Position numbers and translations under genes: made by a program
Assembly (NCBI GenBank): GCA_031404015.1
Contig: JANNGT010000379.1
Coordinates: 1 to 6,231, forward strand
Reading direction: 5' to 3'
Source of the DNA: RPQJ01 sp031404015
GTDB taxonomy: Bacteria; Pseudomonadota; Gammaproteobacteria; Steroidobacterales; Steroidobacteraceae
DNA length: 6,231 bases
Notes under the pieces: model-generated
Told to the model about the DNA's origin: nothing
What the model saw: only the letters and a program-made list of their open reading frames with translations
The model's database searches: none
In this document: positions 1-6,214 of the stretch, in pieces
How positions within the stretch are numbered: position 1 is the stretch's first letter
How the letters are laid out: the number at the start of each line of letters is the position of its first letter

Positions 1-514
1 AGAGATCCTTGCACGGCCAACTCGGATGAAGACGCCGGCGATTGCGCATCTCGAGGTGGTCGACGTCGAGCTTGCGCGCGAGATCACAGGCCGCTTTTTC
101 AAGAGCGGCATGAGCCGCGTCATCGGTGGCGACGATACCGCCGTAGACGCAGAAAGGCGTTGAGACCAGCGCGTCGCCGAACAGCAGGCTCTTAACGCGT
201 GCCAGGGGCAGCACGCCGCGAATCTCGCCCGCAGGTCCTTCGGCCAGAAGGTAATGCGACGGATGGCCGAACGAGCGCTTGAGCACGTACTGCCATTCGG
301 CGAGGTGGAAGAAGGTGCCGTCTGGGTGTGCGTGGACGAATGCATTCCAAGCGTCGCGGTCGGTCAGCGTGAACGGGCGCACTCTTACCCCCTCTCCCGC
401 TTTAGCGGGAGAGGGTTGGGGTGAGGGCTCGGCTCCCTCTCCCACGACAGTGGGAGAGGGTTGGGGTGAGGGTCCGCCCTCCTCAACGTACTTCATGGTG
501 GAAAGCACGTTCAC
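1..514 (-). CDS. FemAB-like XrtA/PEP-CTERM-associated protein (N-terminal part)
   Basis: Partial: the frame is open to the left edge, so only about 171 codons of a protein usually near 340-350 residues are present. After a repeat-derived stretch, the protein reads VRPFTLTDRDAWNAF, then HPDGTFFHLAEW, SFGHPSHYLLAE, GVLPLARVKSLLFGDALVSTP, FCVYGGIVA and finally LEMRNRR. This pattern matches the first GNAT-like half of the FemAB-related proteins found in XrtA/PEP-CTERM exopolysaccharide loci; FemAB relatives transfer amino-acyl or acyl groups, but the substrate here is unknown. The start is uncertain. GTG at 514 overlaps the deacetylase stop (GTGA) and has GAGG upstream. ATG at 496 has no clear ribosome site. 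GTG at 382 has a strong GAGAGGGGG site 5 bases upstream and begins exactly where family similarity begins. With the 514 start, residues 15-42 (two PSPQPSP units) are translated palindromic repeat DNA. I give the longest frame but think 382 is biologically at least as likely. Confidence 0.85.
   Translation of the reverse strand, partial: MNVLSTMKYVEEGGPSPQPSPTVVGEGAEPSPQPSPAKAGEGVRVRPFTLTDRDAWNAFVHAHPDGTFFHLAEWQYVLKRSFGHPSHYLLAEGPAGEIRGVLPLARVKSLLFGDALVSTPFCVYGGIVATDDAAHAALEKAACDLARKLDVDHLEMRNRRRLHPSWPCKDL
388..394 (-). promoter_or_regulatory. Possible ribosome-binding site for the FemAB-like gene, inside a repeat
   Basis: On the minus strand GAGGGGG lies 5 bases before the GTG at 382. The G-rich run is the outer arm of palindromic copy 1 plus two flanking bases. 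This is the best Shine-Dalgarno match near any of the three candidate starts. Its arm can pair in the mRNA hairpin of the repeat, so access could depend on folding; that last point is inference. Confidence 0.4.
390..427. repeat. Palindromic repeat, copy 1
   Basis: A perfect 12-base inverted repeat (390-401 and 404-415, ccctctcccgct/agcgggagaggg) is followed by ggttggggtgaggg. On the minus strand it has the familiar layout CCCTCACCCCAA then a CCCTCTCCC...GGGAGAGGG hairpin, a REP-like intergenic element that is abundant in many GC-rich proteobacteria. It lies inside the long reading frame of the FemAB-like gene, encoding PSPQPSPAKAGEG. Copy 2 starts exactly 45 bases away, so the pair is frame-neutral. 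Confidence 0.85.
435..472. repeat. Palindromic repeat, copy 2
   Basis: Same element and orientation as copy 1: 11-base arms at 435-445 and 450-460 around a gaca loop, followed by the same ggttggggtgaggg tail. The stem differs from copy 1 near the loop, but the outer stem and tail are identical. Its minus-strand translation is PSPQPSPTVVGEG. The 45-base (15-codon) period shared with copy 1 gives two near-identical 15-residue units in the FemAB-like frame. Confidence 0.85.
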
Positions 515-1443
515 GCGCCCTCACCCGCGCTGCACGCGACCTCTCCCACTGACGTGGGAGAGGTGAAGAACACATCATCCATGCGTCCCCATTCGAAGTC
601 CGTGTGCAAGCGATCTAGTCGCGCCTGCATCGAGTCGAGGTTCAGGTAATGCCTGAAGCGCGACTTCAGCGGCGCGTCTTTCACCCGAGGCTGCTCGGGA
701 TCGACCTCCCACGGATGAAAGTAAAACAACCCAGGCTGCCGGTCGTGTTCGTTGACGCGCTTCAGCATCCTGCGAAACACGCCATACGGCAGCAGGCGGA
801 AATACCCTCCTCCTCCGCACGGATAGTTGTTATTGCCGAACCGCACCGTCGTGACCGGAATCTCGACGATGGCGCCCGGCCGCACGCGGAACGGAAATCG
901 CGGCGCCTCGGGCATGCCGTACAGGTCGTGCCGGATCGGGTAGATGCTGGAGCTGTAGTGATGGCCCGTCTCCTGCAGCACATCGAGCGCCCACAGGTTC
1001 TTGCCATTGATCGAATAGCTCGGCGCGCGATAGCCGCGCACTTCGACGCCACCGATGTCTTCCAGCATCTTCTTGGTGCGAACCACATCGGCGCGGAAGG
1101 TGGCCGGCGTAAATTGATGGACCCGCGTGTGGTCGTAGCCGTGGCTCGCCAGCTCGTGCCCTTCGGCGACGATGCGGTGAACCACCTCGGGATGACGTTC
1201 CGCAATCCAGCCGAGCGTAAAGAACGTACCCTTGCGACTGTGCCTGGCAAACAGGTCGAGCACGCGATGCGTGTTGAGCTCGACGCGCGACTGGGCGCCG
1301 TCCCAATCGGTGCGCGCGATCGTGCTCTCGAACGCCGCGACCTGGAAATACTCCTCGACGTCGACCGTCAGCGCGTTACGCTGCGCCGCGGCCGTCGATA
1401 CCGGCAGCTCCACGTGAACCGGGGACCAGGAAGAACCATCCAT
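511..1443 (-). CDS. XrtA system polysaccharide deacetylase (NodB family)
   Basis: Predicted to remove N-acetyl (or other acyl) groups from the exopolysaccharide. From ATG 1443 it has 310 residues. The NodB motifs are visible in order: TVDVEEYF (residues 26-33, with D28 in the catalytic-base position), SHGYDH (100-105, metal-binding histidines H101 and H105), GYRAPSYS (137-144), and FYFHPWEVDP (240-249). The ...DFEWGRMDDVFF ending is what this subfamily normally closes with. The next ~17 residues (TSPTSVGEVACSAGEGA) are translated from palindromic repeat copy 3, an unusual tail. I chose ATG 1443 because GGAAG lies 5 bases upstream and family members begin shortly before the TVDVE motif. The frame stays open to ATG 1482 and GTG 1503, which would overlap the barrel gene by 13 or 34 bases and have no ribosome site. 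No signal peptide is evident, as is usual for this group. The stop overlaps the GTG of the next gene. Confidence 0.93.
   Translation of the reverse strand: MDGSSWSPVHVELPVSTAAAQRNALTVDVEEYFQVAAFESTIARTDWDGAQSRVELNTHRVLDLFARHSRKGTFFTLGWIAERHPEVVHRIVAEGHELASHGYDHTRVHQFTPATFRADVVRTKKMLEDIGGVEVRGYRAPSYSINGKNLWALDVLQETGHHYSSSIYPIRHDLYGMPEAPRFPFRVRPGAIVEIPVTTVRFGNNNYPCGGGGYFRLLPYGVFRRMLKRVNEHDRQPGLFYFHPWEVDPEQPRVKDAPLKSRFRHYLNLDSMQARLDRLHTDFEWGRMDDVFFTSPTSVGEVACSAGEGA
518..563. repeat. Palindromic repeat, copy 3 (inverted, long-spacer variant)
   Basis: Opposite orientation to copies 1 and 2: ccctcaccc at 518-526, then a hairpin with perfect 10-base arms (540-549 and 554-563, cctctcccac/gtgggagagg, loop tgac). 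Instead of the short CAA spacer there is a 13-base segment containing its own small cgcg-ctgca-cgcg stem at 526-538. The copy overlaps the 3' end of the deacetylase frame and supplies almost all of its last 17 codons. There is no T-run after the stem on the minus strand, so it is not a classical intrinsic terminator. Confidence 0.75.
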
Positions 1444-1469
1444 GAGTGCTTCCGGCTCACGCGGGCGCG

Positions 1470-2999
1470 TCAGAGCGTCCATCGGCCGCGAAACGCCAGC
1501 CACCAGCCGTCGTAATCAGCGTCACCCGATCGGGTGAGGTAGCCCAATTCGCCGCTCAGCGTCAGCTTTGCGCCAGACTGACGGTTCAAACGGACAATTG
1601 CCTGCACGTCGTCATAGTTCCCGCCCAGCGCCCCAAGGAGTGGATCGAGTGAGCGTTCGTAATCGTTGTAGCTCAGCGTGAAGTCGCCCGACAGGTTCGA
1701 CGCAAACTGCCGCGTTGCGCCGAACGTCACGCCGAGGCCTTTCTCGTCCTGGCGCAGGTTATTGATGTAGTCGCGCTCATAGTGCGACGCAAAGAGTCGA
1801 AGCGTCGTGCGCGATCCCGCCGCAGTCACACCGGCGGACGCATTCCTGGCTACGAACGGCGAGGAATTGAATCGACTGTAGTCGCTGCCGGGAGGTCCAG
1901 GTGGCAATTGGCCCGGGTCGAATCCCCCCAGGCTCAGGTTGCGTGTCTCGACGGTGGGCTGCTCGGTATACGACGCCGTGAACTCGAGCAGACGGGCCCG
2001 GTGCGTGACAGTTGCCGAGTAACTGTCACCGAAAAACCGGTTGCCATACCGGGCTTCGACGCTGCTGCGCTCGTTGGGGTCCCAACGCAGACCAGCGCTC
2101 CAGAAATCGGAATCGAGGCCGCCCTGCTTCGTGCTGGCGTCAAGGTCGCTTTCCTTGCCTCCGTCGCCGACGAATCGCAGCGTGCGGGCCAGTTGCAGTT
2201 CGATGTCCACGCCCGCACGCTCGAACTCGTAGGGCAACACCGTGTCGAATTCGGACCTTTGCCAGTTGTAGAACGCCCCGGCGACGAATCGCGCATCGGA
2301 CTCGGCCGTGCCGAGTCGGAAGTTGGCGTCCTGGTCGGTCGAATCCTGGTTGTTGACGAACCCGACCGTGGGTTGGCCCTTGCCCTCGTCCAGGTACCAC
2401 GTGCGGCCGTACGAGTAGTCGGCCGACGCGACGATATAGTTGAAGCGATGTTCAAACCGCGGTGACACGCTCGCTGCGGCAACCTCCCCGAGGTTACCCC
2501 CGCCGAAGATGCCGAGTCCGCCATAGTTGAGCCCCTCGCTGGGGTCGAGGACGGTGTCGGAGTAGCTGGCCTGGCCGCTGACGCTGAACCACTCGGGCAC
2601 GGCCCGCCACTCGCCATTGGCGCTGAGCTGATGGCTGACATCATTAAAGTCGCTGTCTTCCCACGCGCGCCCGATCATCGAATAGTCGATTGCGGCGAGC
2701 ACATTGCCGGTCGAATACGACGCGTAGAAACCGGGCGACACTTCGAGGCCGAACGTGTCGACCTGGTCTTGGCCGTCCTGGGCCAGGTTGATGTTCTGGG
2801 CGTACTGCGCCGCCGCTTCCACGCGCGGCTCAAAAGTCGCGCCTTTTGGCAGTTCGCTCTGCCCGATGCCGCTGCCGATCGCGTTGCGCTGGCCCGACTG
2901 GTATGGGACGGTTTGCGCGTGGCTGCCCGCCGCTGCTGCAAGGCATGCAGCGACCGCCAGCATCAGGCGACGGGAATCAGCGCAGGATCGCATGTTCAT
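1470..2999 (-). CDS. PEP-CTERM system-associated outer-membrane beta-barrel protein
   Basis: A 509-residue exported protein of the type always found beside XrtA exopolysaccharide genes (TIGR03016-like); its exact role is unknown, and an outer-membrane partner of polysaccharide export is the usual guess. The N-terminus has basic residues (RR at 10-11), a hydrophobic stretch (12-25) and a cleavage site after S-H-A (residue 28), a Sec signal peptide. The rest shows alternating aromatic/hydrophobic strands with D/N/G-rich turns, typical of a large barrel. The most family-like segment is GLRWDPNERSSVEARYGNRFFGDSYSATV (about 303-331). A proline/glycine-rich insert, DPGQLPPGPPGSDYS (361-375), looks like a surface or periplasmic loop. 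The chain ends WWLAFRGRWTL, lacking the usual terminal F/W. The ATG overlaps the kinase stop (ATGA) and has AAGGGGG 4 bases upstream, so the two genes are probably translationally coupled. Confidence 0.9.
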   Translation of the reverse strand: MNMRSCADSRRLMLAVAACLAAAAGSHAQTVPYQSGQRNAIGSGIGQSELPKGATFEPRVEAAAQYAQNINLAQDGQDQVDTFGLEVSPGFYASYSTGNVLAAIDYSMIGRAWEDSDFNDVSHQLSANGEWRAVPEWFSVSGQASYSDTVLDPSEGLNYGGLGIFGGGNLGEVAAASVSPRFEHRFNYIVASADYSYGRTWYLDEGKGQPTVGFVNNQDSTDQDANFRLGTAESDARFVAGAFYNWQRSEFDTVLPYEFERAGVDIELQLARTLRFVGDGGKESDLDASTKQGGLDSDFWSAGLRWDPNERSSVEARYGNRFFGDSYSATVTHRARLLEFTASYTEQPTVETRNLSLGGFDPGQLPPGPPGSDYSRFNSSPFVARNASAGVTAAGSRTTLRLFASHYERDYINNLRQDEKGLGVTFGATRQFASNLSGDFTLSYNDYERSLDPLLGALGGNYDDVQAIVRLNRQSGAKLTLSGELGYLTRSGDADYDGWWLAFRGRWTL

Positions 3000-3964
3000 G
3001 ACGCCCCCTTGCCAGTGCCGGCACGCCGGCCCTGTGCTTCGTTGTGCTGACGGGTGTACCGGTATTTGGACTCGTAGCCGTAGTAGTACTGGCCGTAGTA
3101 ACGGCTGAGCATCGACGGCTTGCAGTTATTGAGGACGGCACTGATAGGCACGTCCTTGTCCACCAGCGCGATCGCATCGAGCACCGCTTGCTGCTCAGTC
3201 TCCTCCGAGCGCACCACGATCAGGACCTGCCCTGCGAAGCGCGTGGCGACCTGGGCTTCGTTGGTCGCAAGCAGCGGGGGCGAGTCGAAAATCACCACAC
3301 CGCGACCGACACGACGGCTGAGCGCGGCCATGAGCTGCGGCATGCGGCTGCCGGCGAAATATTCCGGCGCGTGCGAATTCCATTTGCCGGCAGGCACGAA
3401 GAACAAGCCCTCGACGTCAGTCTGGTACGTCACGGTGCTGATGTCGCGGTTGTCGTCTTCCAGCGCGTCGTTGAGGCCCGGGCGGCCCTCGAGGCCCAGT
3501 GACGGCGTCAGCCCCGGCCGGGCCACGTCGCCGTCGACCAGCACGACACGCATCTCGCGGTCGCGCACGATGCTGAGCGCCAGGTTCAGCGATGTGAACG
3601 TCTTGCCTTCGCCCGGCAACGCGCTGGTGACGAGCACGACATTGTTGCGCGCCGGTACGACGCCGTCGCTGCCTTCGATCGACCGCAACAGCGGCCACTT
3701 GATACGACGGATCTCTTCTTCCGTCTGGTCCGACATCGCGATGGTCGGCATGCGGCCGATGCCGCGCAGGTGCTCGAAATCGATGTGCACCATGGCCTTG
3801 ATGTCGCGGGACGTCAGCGATAGCGGGTCCGCTACTTCGATATGGGGGACCGTCCCTGATTTCGCCTCGAAATTGGGGACTGTCCCCAAATTCGCCAAAT
3901 TCGGATCAGGCGCCGCGACCTGCTTGTCCTTGGCCTTCTGCAACGCGCGTTCGATGATGCTCAT
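2996..3964 (-). CDS. epsG: XrtA-associated tyrosine autokinase (BY-kinase)
   Basis: A 322-residue cytoplasmic bacterial tyrosine kinase that should work with the separate chain-length protein encoded just upstream. It opens with the conserved helix MSIIERALQKAKDK. Walker A is SALPGEGKT (114-122, K121), Walker A' is VVLVDGDVARP (140-150, with D144 and D146), and Walker B is VVIFDSPP (223-230, D227). The autophosphorylation region is an eight-tyrosine cluster at 289-303 (Y289, 290, 293, 294, 295, 297, 301, 303), followed by a basic, glycine-rich tail. Phosphorylation of this cluster is known in BY-kinases to govern assembly with the chain-length protein and so polymer length. Residues 27-46 carry a duplicated GTVP decapeptide encoded by palindromic repeat DNA, lying in the linker between the first helix and the kinase core. 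ATG 3964 has AGGAG 8 bases upstream, and its stop overlaps the barrel start. The symbol follows the EpsG naming used for this family. Confidence 0.94.
   Translation of the reverse strand: MSIIERALQKAKDKQVAAPDPNLANLGTVPNFEAKSGTVPHIEVADPLSLTSRDIKAMVHIDFEHLRGIGRMPTIAMSDQTEEEIRRIKWPLLRSIEGSDGVVPARNNVVLVTSALPGEGKTFTSLNLALSIVRDREMRVVLVDGDVARPGLTPSLGLEGRPGLNDALEDDNRDISTVTYQTDVEGLFFVPAGKWNSHAPEYFAGSRMPQLMAALSRRVGRGVVIFDSPPLLATNEAQVATRFAGQVLIVVRSEETEQQAVLDAIALVDKDVPISAVLNNCKPSMLSRYYGQYYYGYESKYRYTRQHNEAQGRRAGTGKGAS
3843..3866. repeat. GGGGAC-type palindromic repeat, copy 1 (diverged)
   Basis: This 24-base unit begins tgggggaccgtccc and matches the unit 30 bases downstream at 19 of 24 positions. It keeps the imperfect gggac-c-gtccc core. 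Read on the minus strand it encodes SGTVPHI within the kinase N-terminal linker. Confidence 0.6.
3873..3896. repeat. GGGGAC-type palindromic repeat, copy 2
   Basis: It contains the perfect palindrome ttggggac-t-gtccccaa (3873-3889), then attcgcc. From memory, this TTGGGGACnGTCCCCAA sequence is a dispersed element in many proteobacterial genomes. It is placed exactly 30 bases (10 codons) from copy 1, so both units are read in the same kinase frame. Here it encodes NLGTVPN on the minus strand. Confidence 0.7.
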
Positions 3965-3972
3965 GCGTCAGG

Positions 3973-3977
3973 CTCCT
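3973..3977 (-). promoter_or_regulatory. Ribosome-binding site of the tyrosine kinase gene
   Basis: AGGAG on the minus strand, 8 bases before ATG 3964. It overlaps the TAG stop of the chain-length gene (3978-3976), which suggests that ribosomes finishing that gene can restart on the kinase. This is the clearest Shine-Dalgarno site in the operon. Confidence 0.7.
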
Positions 3978-5565
3978 AGCCCACGAACGCGCGCAAGCTC
4001 GCGCGCAGCGAATCTGTCAAGATCAGGTTCATCACGAAAACCAGGAAAAGCAGGCTGAAGGCCATGCCGACCATGACTCCCTGCCGCCGGTACCAGGGCA
4101 GCAGTACTTCCTGCATCGCACTGGTGATGGTGCCGAGCACGTTCAGGCCAGTCACCTTCTGCAGTATGTCGCGCGAGGAGATCGTCGGGCGCAACTGGGC
4201 GAACAGGACGGCCAGGCCGATGCCGGCGCCCAGCGCCGCGAGCAACACCATCACGTTCAGCAAGGCGCGCTCCGGACCGCTCGCCTTGAAGGGCACGATG
4301 GGGGGCTCGATCACGCGGAATTTCACGTTTTCGGAGCTCTGCTCGGCCGACTCCGAAATCCTGGCCGATTCGAGGCGCTGCACCAGCGTGTCGTAATTGC
4401 GCTTGTTGACCTCGTAGTCACGATTTAGGCGCGAGAGCTCCGCCTCGACTTCCGGAATCGCATCGACCCGGCTGCGCAGCTCCGCAATCGACGCTTGCTG
4501 CGCGGCCATCTGGCCTCGTACGGCCGCCAGGTCCGCATCGGCCTGGCTCAGCGCCAGCCGCAGGTTCTGGTACACCGGGTTCATGTCGAGACTGCGCACC
4601 ATCGCTTCTTCGTTGGTGATGCCGGCACCCGGTGCCGCCAGCGAGGTGGACACCTTGGCGCCGCCCCGCTTTTCTTCCTCTAGTCGCGCGATCGTTTCGT
4701 TCAGCGACTGCACCTGCGGGTGCTTCTCGGTGTACTGCAGCAGCAGCTGGTCGCGCTGCGCCTTGAAGCGCGAAATCTGCCCGTCGATCGGGCTGCCTTC
4801 GGCCGAGCCCATGAGGCCGTAGGTCGGCTCCTCGCCGGCAAGCTGCCGCTCGAGCTCGTCGCGGCGCGTCTTCATCTGCGTGAAGGCCTGCTGCAACATG
4901 CCCAGGTTATTGGTCTCCTGCTGCAGCCGCGCGTAATAGCCGCCATCGGAGCCCGGCATCACGCCCACATTGCCTTGCTTGAACTGCGCGAGGCGGTTTT
5001 CCGCGTCGACCAGTCGTTGTTCGTAGTCCTTGATCTGCGACTCCAGGAACCGCTGCGCCACGGCCGTGTCGCTGCGCTTGAGGCCAAGGCTGTCTTCCAT
5101 GAACGTATCGAGCAGCGTGCGCACGACGCGGTGTGCAATCTTCGGGTCGTTGTCCTCGAACGACACCTGGAACGTGTTGCGCATGGCCGGGCCGTCGGGG
5201 CGGCCGAGGGTGATGCGTTTCGCCAGTGAATCGATGAGGGCTTCCTGCTCCTGCCGCGTCTTGGCGTCGAGCATGAGGTCGGTCGTCTGCGCCACTTTCT
5301 CGAGGTTCGGGCGGCTCAGCATCACGGCCTGCATCATGCCCACCTGGCTCATGACGTCACGATCTACCGCTAGGCCCGCCAGCAGCGGTCGCAGCAACGA
5401 TTCCGTGTCGACGTAGACCTGGGTGCTGGAGGTGTACTTGTCCGGGATGAACTGGACGCCGATCCAGCCGACGATCGCGACCAGCCAGGCGACGATCACG
5501 GCCAGCCAGCGGTAGCGCCAGGCGCCCCGCAGCAGGTTCAGGACTTGGGCAATGATTTCTTGCAT
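3976..5565 (-). CDS. epsB: XrtA system polysaccharide chain-length determinant (Wzz/GNVR type)
   Basis: A 529-residue inner-membrane polysaccharide co-polymerase that sets chain length and connects the kinase to the export portal. The Wzz region is N-terminal: TM1 about 20-40 (LAVIVAWLVAIVGWIGVQFI), followed by PDKYTSSTQVYVDTESLLRPLL. Long coiled-coil stretches fill about 165-300 and 335-405, with TEKHPQVQSL at 279-288. A GNVR-like segment follows (LNRDYEVNKRNYDTLVQRLE, 380-399). The proline motif PPIVPFKASGP (421-431) leads into TM2 at about 433-456. There is a third hydrophobic segment near the C-terminus (about 497-517), common in this subfamily. No Walker motifs or tyrosine cluster are present, so the kinase function is fully split into the next gene, 11 bases downstream. 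ATG 5565 follows the export-gene stop by 7 bases and has only a weak GAGA site overlapping that stop, so translational coupling is likely. The symbol follows EpsB usage. Confidence 0.93.
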   Translation of the reverse strand: MQEIIAQVLNLLRGAWRYRWLAVIVAWLVAIVGWIGVQFIPDKYTSSTQVYVDTESLLRPLLAGLAVDRDVMSQVGMMQAVMLSRPNLEKVAQTTDLMLDAKTRQEQEALIDSLAKRITLGRPDGPAMRNTFQVSFEDNDPKIAHRVVRTLLDTFMEDSLGLKRSDTAVAQRFLESQIKDYEQRLVDAENRLAQFKQGNVGVMPGSDGGYYARLQQETNNLGMLQQAFTQMKTRRDELERQLAGEEPTYGLMGSAEGSPIDGQISRFKAQRDQLLLQYTEKHPQVQSLNETIARLEEEKRGGAKVSTSLAAPGAGITNEEAMVRSLDMNPVYQNLRLALSQADADLAAVRGQMAAQQASIAELRSRVDAIPEVEAELSRLNRDYEVNKRNYDTLVQRLESARISESAEQSSENVKFRVIEPPIVPFKASGPERALLNVMVLLAALGAGIGLAVLFAQLRPTISSRDILQKVTGLNVLGTITSAMQEVLLPWYRRQGVMVGMAFSLLFLVFVMNLILTDSLRASLRAFVG

Positions 5566-5572
5566 GCGCGTC

Positions 5573-6214
5573 TCAGAATCGGCTCTCTGGAATGATCAGC
5601 ACGTCGCCGGGCCGCATGCTGACGTTGGCGGAGATGTCGCCATTGTCCAAAAGATCGCGCAGGCGAACCGTGGTGCGTGTCTGCTTTCCGTCCTGCTGGC
5701 GCACCAGGATGGCCCGGTTGCCCGCCGCAAATTCAGCGAGTCCACCCACTGCGATCATGACGTCCAGCACCGTCATGTTGGCGCGGTACGGCAGCGACTG
5801 CGGCTTGGAGGCCTGGCCGACCACGCGGATCTGATCTGCATACGCGCCAACGAACCCGGTGATCATCACGCTGACAGTCGGGTTGCGCACGAACTCGGAA
5901 AGCGCCACTTCAAGGTCTTTGGCGAGTTGCTGCGCGGTCTTGCCCTCGGCCGGCACACCGGAAATCAGTGGCGTCGAGATCATGCCATCCGGTCGCACCG
6001 GCACGGTCACCGTGAGTTCGGGCTGGTTCCAGACGAACACCTGCAGCGTATCGCCTGGACCGATGCGGTATTCGCTCTGGGCAGCCGGCGGCGGCGCGGG
6101 CATGTTCTCAACCACGGGTTCAGCGGCGCACGCGGCCAGCAATGCAACCAAGGCACCCAATGCGATCCCGCGCGAAACAACCGCGAGCGGGCGAGCTGAC
6201 TTGAATCCGAACAT
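5573..6214 (-). CDS. epsA: XrtA/PEP-CTERM polysaccharide export lipoprotein (Wza-like)
   Basis: A 213-residue outer-membrane polysaccharide export protein. It has a lipoprotein signal: positive N-terminus (K5, R8, R15), hydrophobic run 17-27 and lipobox LAAC with C29 as the lipidated residue. The polysaccharide export domain starts at EYRIGPGDTLQVFVWNQPEL and continues through VRPDGMISTPLISGV and FVRNPTVSVMI. An SLBB-type ligand-binding domain follows (IRVVGQASKPQSLPYRANMTVLDVMIAVGGL) and ends VSMRPGDVLIIPESRF. It lacks the long C-terminal helix region of full-length E. coli Wza, as is normal for the short XrtA-type family. Alanine after the lipidated cysteine, rather than aspartate, fits outer-membrane sorting. 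ATG 6214 has AGGGA about 9 bases upstream. Only 17 bases lie upstream within the window, so the promoter or a preceding gene cannot be seen. It is the first gene visible of the operon. Confidence 0.94.
   Translation of the reverse strand: MFGFKSARPLAVVSRGIALGALVALLAACAAEPVVENMPAPPPAAQSEYRIGPGDTLQVFVWNQPELTVTVPVRPDGMISTPLISGVPAEGKTAQQLAKDLEVALSEFVRNPTVSVMITGFVGAYADQIRVVGQASKPQSLPYRANMTVLDVMIAVGGLAEFAAGNRAILVRQQDGKQTRTTVRLRDLLDNGDISANVSMRPGDVLIIPESRF

Noticed and set aside
540..563. Intrinsic terminator after the deacetylase
   Set aside because: The stem is strong but no T-run follows on the minus strand, the stem lies within the coding frame, and the next gene overlaps the stop codon.
390..563. 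CRISPR-like array
   Set aside because: Only three units, with one inverted, and the spacing between copies 1 and 2 is just 7 bases; these are dispersed palindromic elements, not repeats with spacers.
279..566. Plus-strand 95-codon frame across the repeat cluster
   Set aside because: Its middle is translated palindromic repeat (SPALAGEGWGEG) and the rest is antisense to the FemAB-like gene; no independent support.
649..1515. Long plus-strand frame (288 codons) opposite the deacetylase
   Set aside because: It mirrors the deacetylase codons in a GC-rich gene, is Arg/His/Ala-rich with no recognisable motif, and has no ribosome site; it is an antisense shadow.
3120..4058. Plus-strand frame of 312 codons opposite the kinase
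   Set aside because: Ser/Arg/Thr-rich low-information translation opposite a kinase with all catalytic motifs; explained by GC-rich codon bias.
5552..6199. Plus-strand frame of 215 codons opposite the export lipoprotein
   Set aside because: His/Arg-rich product without family features, covering nearly exactly the real gene on the other strand.
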